From Negativicutes bacterium (GTDB taxonomy: Bacteria; Bacillota_C; Negativicutes; Sporomusales_B; JARLHX01): 64,000 nucleotides of DNA. The notes beneath the pieces are model-generated. The model saw only the letters and a program-made list of their open reading frames with translations. It ran no database searches and was not told where the DNA came from. The translations under genes and the position numbers were made by a program. Shown here piece by piece: positions 26,070 through 34,845 of this stretch (the first letter of the stretch is position 1; the number at the start of each line of letters is the position of its first letter). Where the stretch lies: assembly GCA_031292035.1 (NCBI GenBank), contig JARLHX010000436.1, forward strand, positions 1 to 64,000. The letters are read 5' to 3'.

Positions 26070-26729
26070 GTGTTGTTATCCAAACTTAGTATCAGTGAAT
26101 TTGCGAATACACTTGCCTCGAAAGAGCCGGCTCCAGGCGGCGGTAGTGCGGCCGCTCTGTCAGGCTTGATGGGGACGAGTTTGCTAGAAATGGTCATCAA
26201 TCTTACCCTTGGCCGGCCGGAATTTGCCGCGCAAACCGAGCTGTTGACCGAAAAACAAACTGAATTGGCCCGGTTACACATCGAATTGCTGCTTTTAATC
26301 GATCGCGACGCAGCAGCATTTCTGGCCCTTATGGATGCTTATAAACTTCCCAAGACATCGGACGCTGAAAAGCAAGTGCGCTTGACCGCCATCCAGGACG
26401 GAGTGAAGCAGGCGGCGGAAGTGCCGCTCTGGACCGCCCGTTCTTGTCTGGAGGTGCTGGAAATCGCGAAGTCCTTGCTTGGAAAAAGCAACCCCCATGC
26501 TGCCAGCGATCTGGTGGTCGGGTCACTTGCCAGCCACACCGGGATTGTGGGGGCACTACTCAATACCGCCATCAATATACCCTTGCTAAAGGATGAGCAT
26601 CTGGTAAGTGCGTATCGCGGTCAGATTCACCTTTTGCGCACCGCTGCCGACGAGCTGATTGCTGAGATTCAAAAGGAAGTTTATGCCGGGGCTCCGTTTG
26701 ATGTCATGCAGGAGGAGTCAATTGGCTGA
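26070..26729 (+). CDS. fchA: cyclodeaminase/cyclohydrolase family protein (FchA-like)
   Basis: A 219-residue protein of the formiminotetrahydrofolate cyclodeaminase family. The N-terminal EFANTLASKEPAPGGGSAAALSG is the folate-binding signature. Such enzymes convert 5-formimino-THF to 5,10-methenyl-THF or act as methenyl-THF cyclohydrolase, feeding one-carbon units to the THF pathway, which suits an acetogen-like lifestyle (inference). AAGGAGG precedes either the GTG at 26070 or the TTG at 26073. No other folate gene is adjacent. Confidence 0.87.
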   Translation: MLLSKLSISEFANTLASKEPAPGGGSAAALSGLMGTSLLEMVINLTLGRPEFAAQTELLTEKQTELARLHIELLLLIDRDAAAFLALMDAYKLPKTSDAEKQVRLTAIQDGVKQAAEVPLWTARSCLEVLEIAKSLLGKSNPHAASDLVVGSLASHTGIVGALLNTAINIPLLKDEHLVSAYRGQIHLLRTAADELIAEIQKEVYAGAPFDVMQEESIG

Positions 26730-26871
26730 TCGCCGCTGTCTGGCCAGAAACAATCCGATTTTTCAGTGCCGGACAATGGCCGGAGAAATGCTTTTCGCTT
26801 GGCTTTATCAATAAAGGACGCCACCAATAGATTGCTCTCCTCAGGTAAATTGATACTGGGGGCAGCTTATG

Positions 26872-26902
26872 AAAAAAGCACCGATTTCGGTGCTTTTTTA
26901 TT
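26872..26902. terminator. bidirectional terminator
   Basis: A 13-bp perfect stem (AAAAAAGCACCGA / TCGGTGCTTTTTT) between the convergent cyclodeaminase and tex genes. Confidence 0.9.
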
Positions 26903-26914
26903 TGTGCCGCAAAT

Positions 26915-29089
26915 CTATTGTGGTTTGACCTTTTTCAGGCTGAGGGCGATGCGGCCGCGACTTTCGTCGACACTGAGGATGAGACAATCGATAATGTCGC
27001 CCACCGCCACAATATCCAAGGGATGGCGAAAGGGCCTGTCGCTCAGTTCGGAGCGGTGAATCAGGCCGTTGGTCTTGATGCCGATGTCGACAAAGACGCC
27101 AAAATCGGTGACGTTATGTACCGTTCCCTTCATCACTGTACCGGGAACAATATCGGAAAGCTTGACAATGTTTTTGCGGGTCATCGGCGCCGGTAAATCT
27201 TCCCGCGGGTCACGTCCCGGCTTAGCCAGGGCGGCGAGAATATCTCTGACTGTCGGCTCGCCGGCAGCCAGCTCTTGGGCTAGTTTGGCCGGATCAGCCG
27301 CCAGCGCGGCGGCCTGAAGGTGCGGCAGCCGTTCCTTGTCGGCCAAGTCGCTGAGGGCAAAGCCGAGTCGGGTCAGAATGGCTGTCGCCAACGGATAGGA
27401 CTCGGGGTGGACGGGGGTGTTGTCGAGGGGGTTTTGGCTGTCTTTCAGGCGCAGGAACCCGGCGCACTGGACAAAGGCGGCAGGTCCGAGGCGCGGGACT
27501 TTGAGCAGCTGCTTGCGGTTGACGAAGGGGCCGCCTTCATCGCGAAGGGCGACGATGTTTTTGGCGACGGCGCTGTTGATGCCGGCGACATAGGTCAGTA
27601 GTTCCGGGGAGGCGGTATTCAGCTCCACGCCGACATGGTTGACGCAGGATTCGACGATATTGGCCAGCGTCCGGTGAAGCTCCTTCTGGTCGACATCATG
27701 CTGATACTGACCCACGCCGATGGCCTTGGGGTCGATCTTTACCAGCTCGGCCAGAGGATCTTCGATCCGGCGGGCGATAGATACCGCGCCGCGCAGGGTG
27801 ACGTCAAGTCCAGGAAGTTCATCTTTCGCCAGTTTGGATGCCGAATAGACCGAAGCCCCAGCTTCATTGACAATGAGATAACGGAGAGAGAGATTATGGG
27901 TGTTGATTAAATTGGCCACAAATTCTTCGGTTTCGTAGGAGGCTGTCCCGTTGCCGATGGCCACAAGGGTGACGCTATACTTTTGCACCATAGCCAGTAC
28001 GGCTTTGCTCGCCTGGCTGCGCTGGGCTTCACTGGCGGTAACGAAGATGGCATCGGTAGCCAGCACCGCGCCGGTGGGGCTGATTATCGCCAGCTTGCAG
28101 CCAGTGCGGTAGCCGGGATCGAGGCCCATTACCGTATGTCCGGCAAAAGGCGGCTGTAAAAGAAGCTGACGCAGATTGAGGCCAAATACTCGAATGGCCT
28201 GCTTCTCAGCGTTTTCGGTCAACTGAGCCCGGATTTCCCGGTCCAGGGAGGGCAGCAGCAGGCGTTTATAACCGTCGGCAATAGCCTGATGAATGAGGTC
28301 GCTGAAAATAGACGGCCGGCGGATGATTTGGCGGGCCAAGAGGTCGATATTGCTATCATGAGGGGTCATAAGCTGGACTTTCAGGATTTCTTTACGCTCG
28401 CCCCGGTTGACGGCCAGTATCCGGTGGGAAGGCATCCGATTGACAGGTTCGCGGTGCTGGCGATAATTCAAGAATTCCTGAGCTGCGGCTTCGGGAACAG
28501 CAAATTCGGTGGCGATTTCGCCGGTGCTCCAGAGCTGTCTGCGGAGTAAGGCCCGGATATTGGCCTGTTCGCTGACCGTTTCGGCAATAATATCTAAGGC
28601 TCCGGCGATTGCCGCTTCGGCGGTGGCTACTTCTTTTTCCGGATTGATGTATTCGGCGGCCAGGGACAAAGGATCGCCGGCCATCATTTCTTGAGCAAGG
28701 AAAAGCTCAGCCAGTGGTTCGAGCCCCCGTTCTCTGGCGTTTTGGGCGCGGGTGCGTTTTTTGGGCCGAAAAGGCAGATAAAGGTCTTCCAGTTCCTGCA
28801 GTTTAGTGGCGGCCTGGATGGCAGCCTCCAGCTCGGACGTCAGTTTGCCCTGCTCGGTGATGCTTGTCAGTATTTCCTCCTGGCGCTTGACCAGGTTGCG
28901 CAGATAATGGACTCGTTCCTCAATAGCGCGAATTTGCTCTTCATCGAGTTCTCCAGTCACTTCTTTGCGGTACCGGGCGATGAAGGGGACGGTATTGCTG
29001 TCATCAAGCAGTTTTACGGTCGCTTCGACCTGAGCGAGCTTCAGGCGCAGTTCACGGGCGATCAGGGCGAAAATCTCGGTTACAAGCAC
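26915..29089 (-). CDS. tex: Tex family RNA-binding transcription accessory protein
   Basis: A 724-residue Tex/YhgF protein: N-terminal helical region, YqgF/RuvX-like RNase H fold with VMGLDPGYRTGCKLAII, helix-hairpin-helix repeats (NIVESCVNHVGVELNTAS region) and a C-terminal S1 domain (about 640-715). Tex binds nucleic acids and is linked to transcription and to toxin or stress gene expression in other bacteria. An open frame extends 36 codons further upstream, but a minus-strand TATAAT (29126-29121) lies inside that extension, so the GTG at 29089 is preferred. Length then matches the family. Confidence 0.92.
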   Translation of the reverse strand: MLVTEIFALIARELRLKLAQVEATVKLLDDSNTVPFIARYRKEVTGELDEEQIRAIEERVHYLRNLVKRQEEILTSITEQGKLTSELEAAIQAATKLQELEDLYLPFRPKKRTRAQNARERGLEPLAELFLAQEMMAGDPLSLAAEYINPEKEVATAEAAIAGALDIIAETVSEQANIRALLRRQLWSTGEIATEFAVPEAAAQEFLNYRQHREPVNRMPSHRILAVNRGERKEILKVQLMTPHDSNIDLLARQIIRRPSIFSDLIHQAIADGYKRLLLPSLDREIRAQLTENAEKQAIRVFGLNLRQLLLQPPFAGHTVMGLDPGYRTGCKLAIISPTGAVLATDAIFVTASEAQRSQASKAVLAMVQKYSVTLVAIGNGTASYETEEFVANLINTHNLSLRYLIVNEAGASVYSASKLAKDELPGLDVTLRGAVSIARRIEDPLAELVKIDPKAIGVGQYQHDVDQKELHRTLANIVESCVNHVGVELNTASPELLTYVAGINSAVAKNIVALRDEGGPFVNRKQLLKVPRLGPAAFVQCAGFLRLKDSQNPLDNTPVHPESYPLATAILTRLGFALSDLADKERLPHLQAAALAADPAKLAQELAAGEPTVRDILAALAKPGRDPREDLPAPMTRKNIVKLSDIVPGTVMKGTVHNVTDFGVFVDIGIKTNGLIHRSELSDRPFRHPLDIVAVGDIIDCLILSVDESRGRIALSLKKVKPQ

Positions 29090-29251
29090 AGTTTCACCAA
29101 CCTTGTCATTTTCTTGTATTATTATAGCACAACTTTCAGCAATTATTGGCAGTAGCTTCAGGAGAGGCAAAGAAAGGGCTGCGAAATTCGTTGGCATAAT
29201 CTGGCGATGAAAACAATATATAAAATTAGTACAATATGTGGGGGTGATGTG

Positions 29252-29611
29252 ATGGAGGCTCTGTGGAATGGCGTCGCTAGCGGTTTTGCCATCGGGAAGC
29301 CTTTCTTGGCAGCGGTGCTGCTAATTGCCTTACTGGTGCTGGTGGGGGACCGGGGCAGCAAAATGGCTCTCCGGCGGAGCAACCCTTGCCTGGCGGCACT
29401 TTGTATTTTCACCTTTGCACTAGGGACGGGTACGGCTGTGTGGCTGATGGTGATGAGCCCCATATTCGCTTTGTTTGGCGCAGCTTTCAATCTCAGCTAT
29501 CCCTTGATTTTGATGTATTGGGCCTTTTGGCTTCTGGTCGGAGTATTGATTTCAGCAAAGAAACTGATTTACGAGAGCGCCAAACGGCAAGGACAACTGC
29601 CCTATCAATGA
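29252..29611 (+). CDS. small membrane protein, 119 residues
   Basis: A protein with three predicted transmembrane helices (about residues 15-35, 50-72 and 78-103) and short polar ends; it has no recognised family motif. The ATG at 29252 follows a G-rich GGGGGTGATGTG; an in-frame ATG 15 codons upstream has no ribosome site. It is divergent from tex. Function unknown. Confidence 0.6.
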   Translation: MEALWNGVASGFAIGKPFLAAVLLIALLVLVGDRGSKMALRRSNPCLAALCIFTFALGTGTAVWLMVMSPIFALFGAAFNLSYPLILMYWAFWLLVGVLISAKKLIYESAKRQGQLPYQ

Positions 29612-29644
29612 GCAGGCGTTGATTTTCGAAAAGCGATTTTACAG

Positions 29645-29680
29645 AAAGAAGAAGGCACCTCGCGGCGAGGTGCCTTCGGC
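29645..29680 (-). terminator. terminator of the HD-GYP gene
   Basis: A 12-bp perfect stem (GAAGGCACCTCG / CGAGGTGCCTTC). On the minus strand it is followed by TTCTTTCTGT, so it mainly terminates the minus-strand gene. Confidence 0.8.
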
Positions 29681-29681
29681 G

Positions 29682-30695
29682 TTAGTAGGTTACAAAATCG
29701 ACAATCGTAATATTGGGCTTTATCACAAGGTCAATCTCGATTGAGCCGGTGTCTTCAATGATTTGCACCACCGGCCGGAGGGGAAAGTGAACCTTATTTC
29801 TGACCACATAGGCCGTACTGCCAGTATTGAGACGGACGAGGCTGCCTACAGGGAAGATGGCAGCTGTATTTAAGAAGGCGCGCAGCATATTGAGGTCAAA
29901 CAAAGTATTGCCGCCGCCCAGCATTTCTTCAATAATGTCTTGGCGTGGGGTGTGATTATGGGTGGTTTTTGCCAGCGCCATATCAAAATAGTTGGTGATG
30001 GCGACAAGGCGTGACAGGGGATGAGTCTCCCGTCCGGTCAGCCCTTTGGGAAATCCTGCTCCGTCATAGGCTTCGTGATGCTCGGATGCTATTCGGGCGA
30101 CAACGCTGCTCAGATTGCTGCGTTGCAGAAGCTCGCGGCCATAGATGGTATGCAGGAAGGCCTTATCTGTATCTCCCGGGGGCAGCATCGATTTGCCTAA
30201 ATCGTGGAGCAGAGCGCCGAGCGCTAAGTCGCGCAATACCTGGCGATCAAATTTCAAATATAATCCAGTGATCACCGACAGGAGGCAAACATTTACAGCG
30301 TGATGGGTTTCATCCTCGCTGGGTTGGCGTACTTGAACATTGACGACCTGATCGAGGTGAAGATCGGCTTCATCAATGACACTGTCCATGACACTGTTCA
30401 GTTTCTGCAAATGGGCCGCCGGCGGCTTAAAATTCAAAATATCAGCAGCCTTCATCCGGAACAATTCGGTAAAGCATTGGGTCAATTCCTCGCGAAGCTC
30501 CGGGCTGATGATTTTGGCTTCTTTTAATGATTCGGCATAAGGATCGGTCACGGTAATGGTGCGGATACCGAGGCGTTTCAGACGGGAAATATAAACTTTG
30601 GTCAGACTGATACCTTTTTCCAGCAATAGATTGCCGCGTTCGTCAACTACGTCTTGAGTAAGTATCATACCGACCCCGGTATCTTCAATACGCAT
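29682..30695 (-). CDS. HD-GYP domain protein, putative c-di-GMP phosphodiesterase
   Basis: A 337-residue cytoplasmic protein. The HD-type domain lies in the middle (about 125-260) with LLHDLGKSMLP for the metal site, SEHHEAYDGAGFPKGLTG for the GYP-type loop (GFP instead of GYP) and a downstream NYFDMA aspartate. Such proteins hydrolyse c-di-GMP; the GFP variant and the absence of a receiver domain leave activity to be shown. The ATG is preceded by a textbook AAAGGAGGTG. Its presence with the GGDEF protein and the c-di-GMP riboswitch suggests an active c-di-GMP circuit. Confidence 0.87.
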   Translation of the reverse strand: MRIEDTGVGMILTQDVVDERGNLLLEKGISLTKVYISRLKRLGIRTITVTDPYAESLKEAKIISPELREELTQCFTELFRMKAADILNFKPPAAHLQKLNSVMDSVIDEADLHLDQVVNVQVRQPSEDETHHAVNVCLLSVITGLYLKFDRQVLRDLALGALLHDLGKSMLPPGDTDKAFLHTIYGRELLQRSNLSSVVARIASEHHEAYDGAGFPKGLTGRETHPLSRLVAITNYFDMALAKTTHNHTPRQDIIEEMLGGGNTLFDLNMLRAFLNTAAIFPVGSLVRLNTGSTAYVVRNKVHFPLRPVVQIIEDTGSIEIDLVIKPNITIVDFVTY

Positions 30696-30987
30696 TTTCT
30701 CACCTCCTTTGAAGGGACCACCTTTATTATATAACGAATTGCCCCAACAAAATATTTGCTGTTTGTCCCGATTTCATAGGACTTTGGTCCCGACTTAGCC
30801 CCAAGTAGCCCTCACGTCCTCAAAATGTGCGAGAAAAAATTCTTTTTTGACGCTGCATTTAATCATCATTACCGCCGGCAGGGCAAAATATTCCTGGCGA
30901 CAATCTTTGCCACATTTGCCACATGGCGCATATTAAAACAGCCGGGGGCGCATGCTAGTGTTGCACCAGACGAAAGGGGGGATTCGC

Positions 30988-31185
30988 GTGTTGTCAGCCA
31001 AAGAATTAATGCATTTGGAAGACTTTTTGACCATTGAGCAATCGTGTGTCAAGACGCTCAACCATTTTGCCAGTCAGTTGCAGGACAACCAAGCTAAGCA
31101 ACTATTACAACAAATGGCGCAGAAAAATCAGCAGAACTTCCAGACCATCAGCAAACACTTAACTACCGGGCAAAACTTACAATAG
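30988..31185 (+). CDS. small spore-coat-related protein
   Basis: A 65-residue helical protein with a ferritin-like/CotF-like pattern (EDFLTIEQSCVKTLNHFASQ, then Gln-rich helix). It is followed 11 bp later by a clear CotF-family gene and resembles the small partner often encoded beside it. The GTG at 30988 follows GGGGGGA; an upstream in-frame start has no ribosome site. The role, a structural coat component, is inferred from the pairing. Confidence 0.75.
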   Translation: MLSAKELMHLEDFLTIEQSCVKTLNHFASQLQDNQAKQLLQQMAQKNQQNFQTISKHLTTGQNLQ

Positions 31186-31196
31186 GGGGGACAAGC

Positions 31197-31532
31197 ATGG
31201 TACAACCATCAGGACAACAGGGCCAGACAGGGCAGCAAAGCCAGATGTCCGGGCAGGGGATGCAGTTTGCCGACCGGGATATTCTGCAGCTATGTTTAAA
31301 TGAGTCCAAGCATTTAGCCAGTTCGCTCAATACCTATATCCAGGAAGCGGCCAGCGAACAACTTAGACGAGACTACATGACCGTTCTTGGCGATATCTAC
31401 GGTCAAGAGAAGCAGTTGTTTGATTATATGCAGCAAAAAGGCTTCTATAATGTCAAGAATGCTACCCCCCAGGACATTTCCCAGGCCCAGAGCAAGTTCA
31501 GCGGTAAAACACAGCAACAGGCAATGCAGTAA
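31197..31532 (+). CDS. spore coat protein, CotF family
   Basis: A 111-residue protein: Gln/Gly-rich N-terminus (about residues 1-23), then the CotF domain with DRDILQLCLNESKHLASSLNTY and the C-terminal YMQQKGFYNVKNATP that is typical of the family. It is deposited in the spore coat of endospore formers, so the host is a sporulating species. The gene is preceded by a GGGGG ribosome site and followed by a strong terminator. Confidence 0.9.
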   Translation: MVQPSGQQGQTGQQSQMSGQGMQFADRDILQLCLNESKHLASSLNTYIQEAASEQLRRDYMTVLGDIYGQEKQLFDYMQQKGFYNVKNATPQDISQAQSKFSGKTQQQAMQ

Positions 31533-31537
31533 CCGAT

Positions 31538-31568
31538 ATCCCGTGGTTAAGCCACGGGATTTTTTTTT
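31538..31568 (+). terminator. terminator of the spore-coat operon
   Basis: A 9-bp perfect stem (ATCCCGTGG / CCACGGGAT, 5-nt loop) followed by eight T. Confidence 0.92.
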
Positions 31569-31655
31569 GCGCACGATCGGCAGCGAGGAGTACTGCATCT
31601 CAGCCAGTTTTCAGACAGCCTGCCGTATTAAGTGGAAGTCATTGGCCGCGCCCTA

Positions 31656-31684
31656 TTGACAAGATTAGATAATGAATGTAGAAT
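31656..31684 (+). promoter_or_regulatory. sigma-A promoter of the Fur-family regulator
   Basis: A perfect TTGACA (31656-31661), 17-nt spacer and TAGAAT (31679-31684). Confidence 0.75.
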
Positions 31685-31701
31685 AAAAAATGAATATAGT
31701 T

Positions 31702-31723
31702 GGATAATCTTTATTAGTTATCC
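31702..31723. promoter_or_regulatory. inverted repeat, candidate operator of the Fur-family regulator
   Basis: GGATAA and TTATCC are separated by 10 AT-rich bases, centred about 25 nt downstream of the -10 box. The position suits autorepression. It partly resembles Fur/PerR boxes but is not the classical 7-1-7 sequence. Confidence 0.45.
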
Positions 31724-31793
31724 GGTTGCGGCCATGCTATTACTAGATAATTGCTATTGAAATTTGATTATGGTGTTGGAAGGGGTATTTCAA

Positions 31794-32219
31794 GTGGAGA
31801 AAAAAATTACAGGGTTACTGCGGGAAAAAGGATTCAAGGTTACTCCCCAGCGGCTGGCGATCTATAAAGTTTTATCGAATACAAAGGCTCATCCCAGCGC
31901 TGAGATGATTTTTAACGAATTGCAGCCGCATTATCCAACGATGAGTTTGGCTACGGTCTATAAAACGGTGGAAATTTTACGTGAAATTGGTCTTTTGCAG
32001 GTGCTCAACGCCGGTGAAGACAGTTTCCGTTATGATGCAGATACCAGTACCCATCCGCATATTCGCTGCCTGCAGTGCGGCCGGGTCGATGATCTTCATG
32101 AGGTCGATTCCAGCGAATTTGTCAGTGATGTTGCCAGTAAGACGCCCTATCAGTTAACCGGTCAGCAGTTTTATTTTTACGGACTTTGTCCTAGATGCCA
32201 ATCGATGGGGCCGAATTAG
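31794..32219 (+). CDS. Fur family transcriptional regulator, PerR-like
   Basis: A 141-residue metalloregulator with an N-terminal winged helix (KVTPQRLAIYKVL, then SLATVYKTVEILREIGLL) and a dimerisation domain. The structural Zn site CLQCG and CPRC (two CxxC pairs) is complete. The regulatory ligands (AHPS His, RYDADTSTHPH Asp/His/His) follow the PerR arrangement, which suggests peroxide sensing; iron sensing is the alternative. The GTG at 31794 follows GGAAGGGG. A strong promoter and an inverted repeat lie upstream. Confidence 0.88.
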   Translation: MEKKITGLLREKGFKVTPQRLAIYKVLSNTKAHPSAEMIFNELQPHYPTMSLATVYKTVEILREIGLLQVLNAGEDSFRYDADTSTHPHIRCLQCGRVDDLHEVDSSEFVSDVASKTPYQLTGQQFYFYGLCPRCQSMGPN

Positions 32220-32250
32220 TGTCGCGTAACCCATTGTGGCACGAAAAATA

Positions 32251-32290
32251 GCGCAATTGAAAACCCGGCTTGCCGGGTTTTCAATTGCGC
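32251..32290. terminator. long perfect hairpin after the Fur-family gene
   Basis: Forty bases form a 19-bp perfect inverted repeat with only two central T; an internal AAAACCCGGC/GCCGGGTTTT core acts as a bidirectional terminator. The extra GCGCAATTG arms make it unusually long and symmetric. Confidence 0.75.
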
Positions 32291-32345
32291 AGGAATGGCG
32301 TTAGCCGGCAACGAATATTAGTCGGCGACAGAGGAGGGAAAAGAG

Positions 32346-32984
32346 ATGGATTTGGCTAAATTTATCGACCACACGCTGCTGAAAGCTGACGCTACCGTCG
32401 AGGATATCACGGCGCTCTGCGGCGAGGCGGCTGAAAATGGTTTCGCCGCCGTGTGCGTCAACCCGAATTATGTGGATCTGGCGGCTCACCTACTTGCCGG
32501 TAGCGGGGTGAAAGTGGCTACAGTGATCGGCTTCCCGCTGGGGGCGACTTTTACGGCAGTGAAGGTGTGCGAAGTGCAAGCGGCGGTTTTGCGAAAAGCA
32601 GATGAACTGGATATGGTAATGAATATCGGCGCCGCCAAGACCGGGGCCTGGGCCGCGGTGGAGGAAGACATCAGGCAGGTGGTGGCTGCTGCTGAAGGAA
32701 AAACGGTCAAGGTTATTATCGAGGCCGCACTTCTTTCCGACGACGAGAAACGGCAGGCTTGCCAGGTTGCTGTGGCAGCCGGAGCGCATTTCGTGAAAAC
32801 TTCCACCGGTTTTGGGCCTGGTGGGGCCACGGCGGAGGATGTTCGGCTGATGCGGGTCGAAGTCGGTGACAAAGTCGGCGTCAAAGCTTCAGGCGGTATC
32901 CGCACGCGGCAGCAGGCCGAAGCGATGATTGCTGCCGGGGCTACCCGGCTGGGTACTAGCGCAGGCCCCGGCCTGAACAAGTAG
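32346..32984 (+). CDS. deoC: deoxyribose-phosphate aldolase
   Basis: A 212-residue class I aldolase that splits 2-deoxyribose-5-phosphate into acetaldehyde and glyceraldehyde-3-phosphate. The Schiff-base lysine is Lys151 in [17 protein letters not shown] at the N-terminus, DMVMNIGA and [10 protein letters not shown] (second active-site lysine) are family signatures. GGAGGG precedes the ATG. It is alone, without other deo genes. Confidence 0.96.
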   Translation: MDLAKFIDHTLLKADATVEDITALCGEAAENGFAAVCVNPNYVDLAAHLLAGSGVKVATVIGFPLGATFTAVKVCEVQAAVLRKADELDMVMNIGAAKTGAWAAVEEDIRQVVAAAEGKTVKVIIEAALLSDDEKRQACQVAVAAGAHFVKTSTGFGPGGATAEDVRLMRVEVGDKVGVKASGGIRTRQQAEAMIAAGATRLGTSAGPGLNK

Positions 32985-33022
32985 CTTCCAGGAGATTCCG
33001 GTGGGAAGGGACCCCCCAAGTA

Positions 33023-33031
33023 TGCTATACT
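33023..33031 (+). promoter_or_regulatory. extended -10 promoter of the metalloprotease gene
   Basis: TGCTATACT has an extended TGN plus TATACT; the -35 region is weak. It lies 41 nt upstream of the ATG and suggests that the gene is transcribed apart from deoC. Confidence 0.4.
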
Positions 33032-33071
33032 GGGATACTCAGGCCCGGTCTGGGGAAAGGGGGATAGGCCC

Positions 33072-33923
33072 ATGCATAAGGTAACGATTTTGGATGGCGC
33101 GCTGATTGCGGTGCTGCTGTTGGCAATTTTAGTATTATTTCAGATGCCTGTCCGCCTCCAGCTGTGGCTTTACCCAGTGGTGCGCCAGGCGACCGAGATC
33201 AAACTGAATTATGAAACCCGTAGCCTAGCGGTCTACGAGACACGGCATTTTACCATTAAATATGGCCCAAAAGACGCCGATGTGGTGGCGATGGTCGCTG
33301 AGGCGGCGGAAAAGGCGTATCAACCTGTGACTGAGGAGTTGGATTATGCTCCGACAGGGAAGACGCTGATTGTGCTTTACCCCAGCCGCCGCGAACTGAA
33401 TCAGGCGTTTGGCTGGTCAGGTGATCAGAGTGTCATGGGGGCGTACTGGGGTGGTGTCATCCAGGTCCTTTCGCCGCATGAATGGCTCCAGCAGACCTCT
33501 CCGGAAGAATTTATCCGTTCCGGGCCGATGGTGCACGAGTTTACCCATCTGGTGTTCGACCATATGACCGGCGGTAATTACCCGCGCTGGTTCACCGAAG
33601 GTCTGGCCCAGTATGTCGAGTACCGGGTCAATCATTATGAATGGCGGTCGCCGACCAATTCCATGGCCGGCCAGTTATACACCATGGCTGAACTTGACGC
33701 TAATTTTGACGCCCTTACCGACCAGTCGCTGGCTTACCGTGAGTCGCTGGCGGCGGTGAGGTATATCGCCGAAGTCTACGGCGAGGGCAAACTGCAGCAG
33801 GTGATGAGCGCGTTGGCTGCAGGAAAGAATATGCAGCAGGCGATCACCGCCAGCCTGGGCACCGACTATGGTGATTATGAGGCGGCCTGGCAAAAGTGGG
33901 CTGCCGCCAATATGCTCACTTAA
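33072..33923 (+). CDS. membrane-anchored gluzincin metallohydrolase (peptidase MA-like)
   Basis: A 283-residue protein with an N-terminal transmembrane anchor (about residues 8-27) and an extracytoplasmic zinc-peptidase domain. The HEFTH motif (His155 to His159) and the downstream WFTEGLAQYVE glutamate make a gluzincin site like that of the peptidase MA family. The substrate is unknown. Its own promoter and a strong downstream terminator make it monocistronic. Confidence 0.85.
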   Translation: MHKVTILDGALIAVLLLAILVLFQMPVRLQLWLYPVVRQATEIKLNYETRSLAVYETRHFTIKYGPKDADVVAMVAEAAEKAYQPVTEELDYAPTGKTLIVLYPSRRELNQAFGWSGDQSVMGAYWGGVIQVLSPHEWLQQTSPEEFIRSGPMVHEFTHLVFDHMTGGNYPRWFTEGLAQYVEYRVNHYEWRSPTNSMAGQLYTMAELDANFDALTDQSLAYRESLAAVRYIAEVYGEGKLQQVMSALAAGKNMQQAITASLGTDYGDYEAAWQKWAAANMLT

Positions 33924-33926
33924 TTG

Positions 33927-33964
33927 ATAAGAGATATACCGGACCGGTATATCTCTTATTTTTT
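33927..33964. terminator. bidirectional terminator
   Basis: A 13- to 16-bp near-perfect stem (ATAAGAGATATACCGG / CCGGTATATCTCTTAT) with T-runs, between convergent genes. Confidence 0.92.
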
Positions 33965-33968
33965 ACCT

Positions 33969-34181
33969 TCAGCCAGGCCCCTGGGTTCTGGCTGTTGATT
34001 GACGATCCTCAAGCCGTTCCCAGATCTGCCGGAGAAATTCGATGATTTTTTCGTTTTGGGCAAATATTCGTTCCTGGCTGAGGGCAACGTCGCGCACCGG
34101 CGCCATTTCCTGACGGAACTGTTCCAGGACATTTTTGACTATTTTATCATAAGGGGATCGTTTCTTTGTCCGAAATGCCAT
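33969..34181 (-). CDS. hypothetical protein, 70 residues, coiled-coil
   Basis: A small charged helical protein whose C-terminal half (EKIIEFLRQIWERLEDRQ) is likely a coiled coil; the N-terminus is basic (MAFRTKKRS). AGGAGG 7 nt before the ATG at 34181 decides the start over longer in-frame versions. No family recognised. It is convergent with the metalloprotease gene and divergent from the hydrogenase operon. Confidence 0.6.
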   Translation of the reverse strand: MAFRTKKRSPYDKIVKNVLEQFRQEMAPVRDVALSQERIFAQNEKIIEFLRQIWERLEDRQSTARTQGPG

Positions 34182-34326
34182 CCTCATACCTCCTAACCAA
34201 AGTTTATTACATAATATTCCGGGGCGTCGCCAAAGGTTACGGTGAAAAGAGGGCGGCATTTTCGGCACATAAAATGCTAGCGGTGGGGAATTTTAGAATA
34301 GAAGTCTAAGTAAGGGGAGGCCGCCT

Positions 34327-34842
34327 GTGAGCAGTCAAAATATTTTGCTTACCGGAGGATTGCTGCTGTTTTTGCTTGGAGTAGGGTACGGCTTGGTGTA
34401 TGACGGATTGATTATGCCTGAGAACCATCGCGCAATGGTGTACAGCCTGGATATGGCCCTGAATATGGCGGCCAAAGGTGATTTGACCATGGCCAGCGCC
34501 TTTGCCGGGCAGTACGGGGACGAAAGTTTCAGCCGGGATATCGGAGTCCGGATACCATTGCATCTGGCCCTGGCCGGGGCGATGACAACCCTGCCCCTCT
34601 GGATAGCGGTAGAATTGGACATTAGTGAACGAATGAAGCGGACGCTGGCGCTCTTTATGGTGGGCGGCGGCCTGCTCATGGCGCTGGGGGATTTTCTCCG
34701 TATCGGGCTGCGTCCGGCAGTGGGTTATTATCTGGTAATGGCTGGTTACGGCTGGCTATTTTTAGGACTGGCTGGTTATTTGCTCTATGCTGTGCTTGAT
34801 ATCTGGCTGCGCGAAGATCGGCGCAGACAGAAGCGGGGCTAG
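34327..34842 (+). CDS. four-helix membrane protein, putative hydrogenase membrane partner
   Basis: A 171-residue protein with four predicted transmembrane helices (about residues 6-27, 78-96, 102-122 and 128-155). It shows no obvious paired histidines of a cytochrome b subunit. It starts with GTG after GGGAGG, 3 bp before the hydrogenase small-subunit gene, so it is probably co-transcribed and may take the place of the usual HyaC-like anchor or connect to the quinone pool; this is inference. I do not recognise a family. Confidence 0.65.
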   Translation: MSSQNILLTGGLLLFLLGVGYGLVYDGLIMPENHRAMVYSLDMALNMAAKGDLTMASAFAGQYGDESFSRDIGVRIPLHLALAGAMTTLPLWIAVELDISERMKRTLALFMVGGGLLMALGDFLRIGLRPAVGYYLVMAGYGWLFLGLAGYLLYAVLDIWLREDRRRQKRG

Positions 34843-34845
34843 ACG

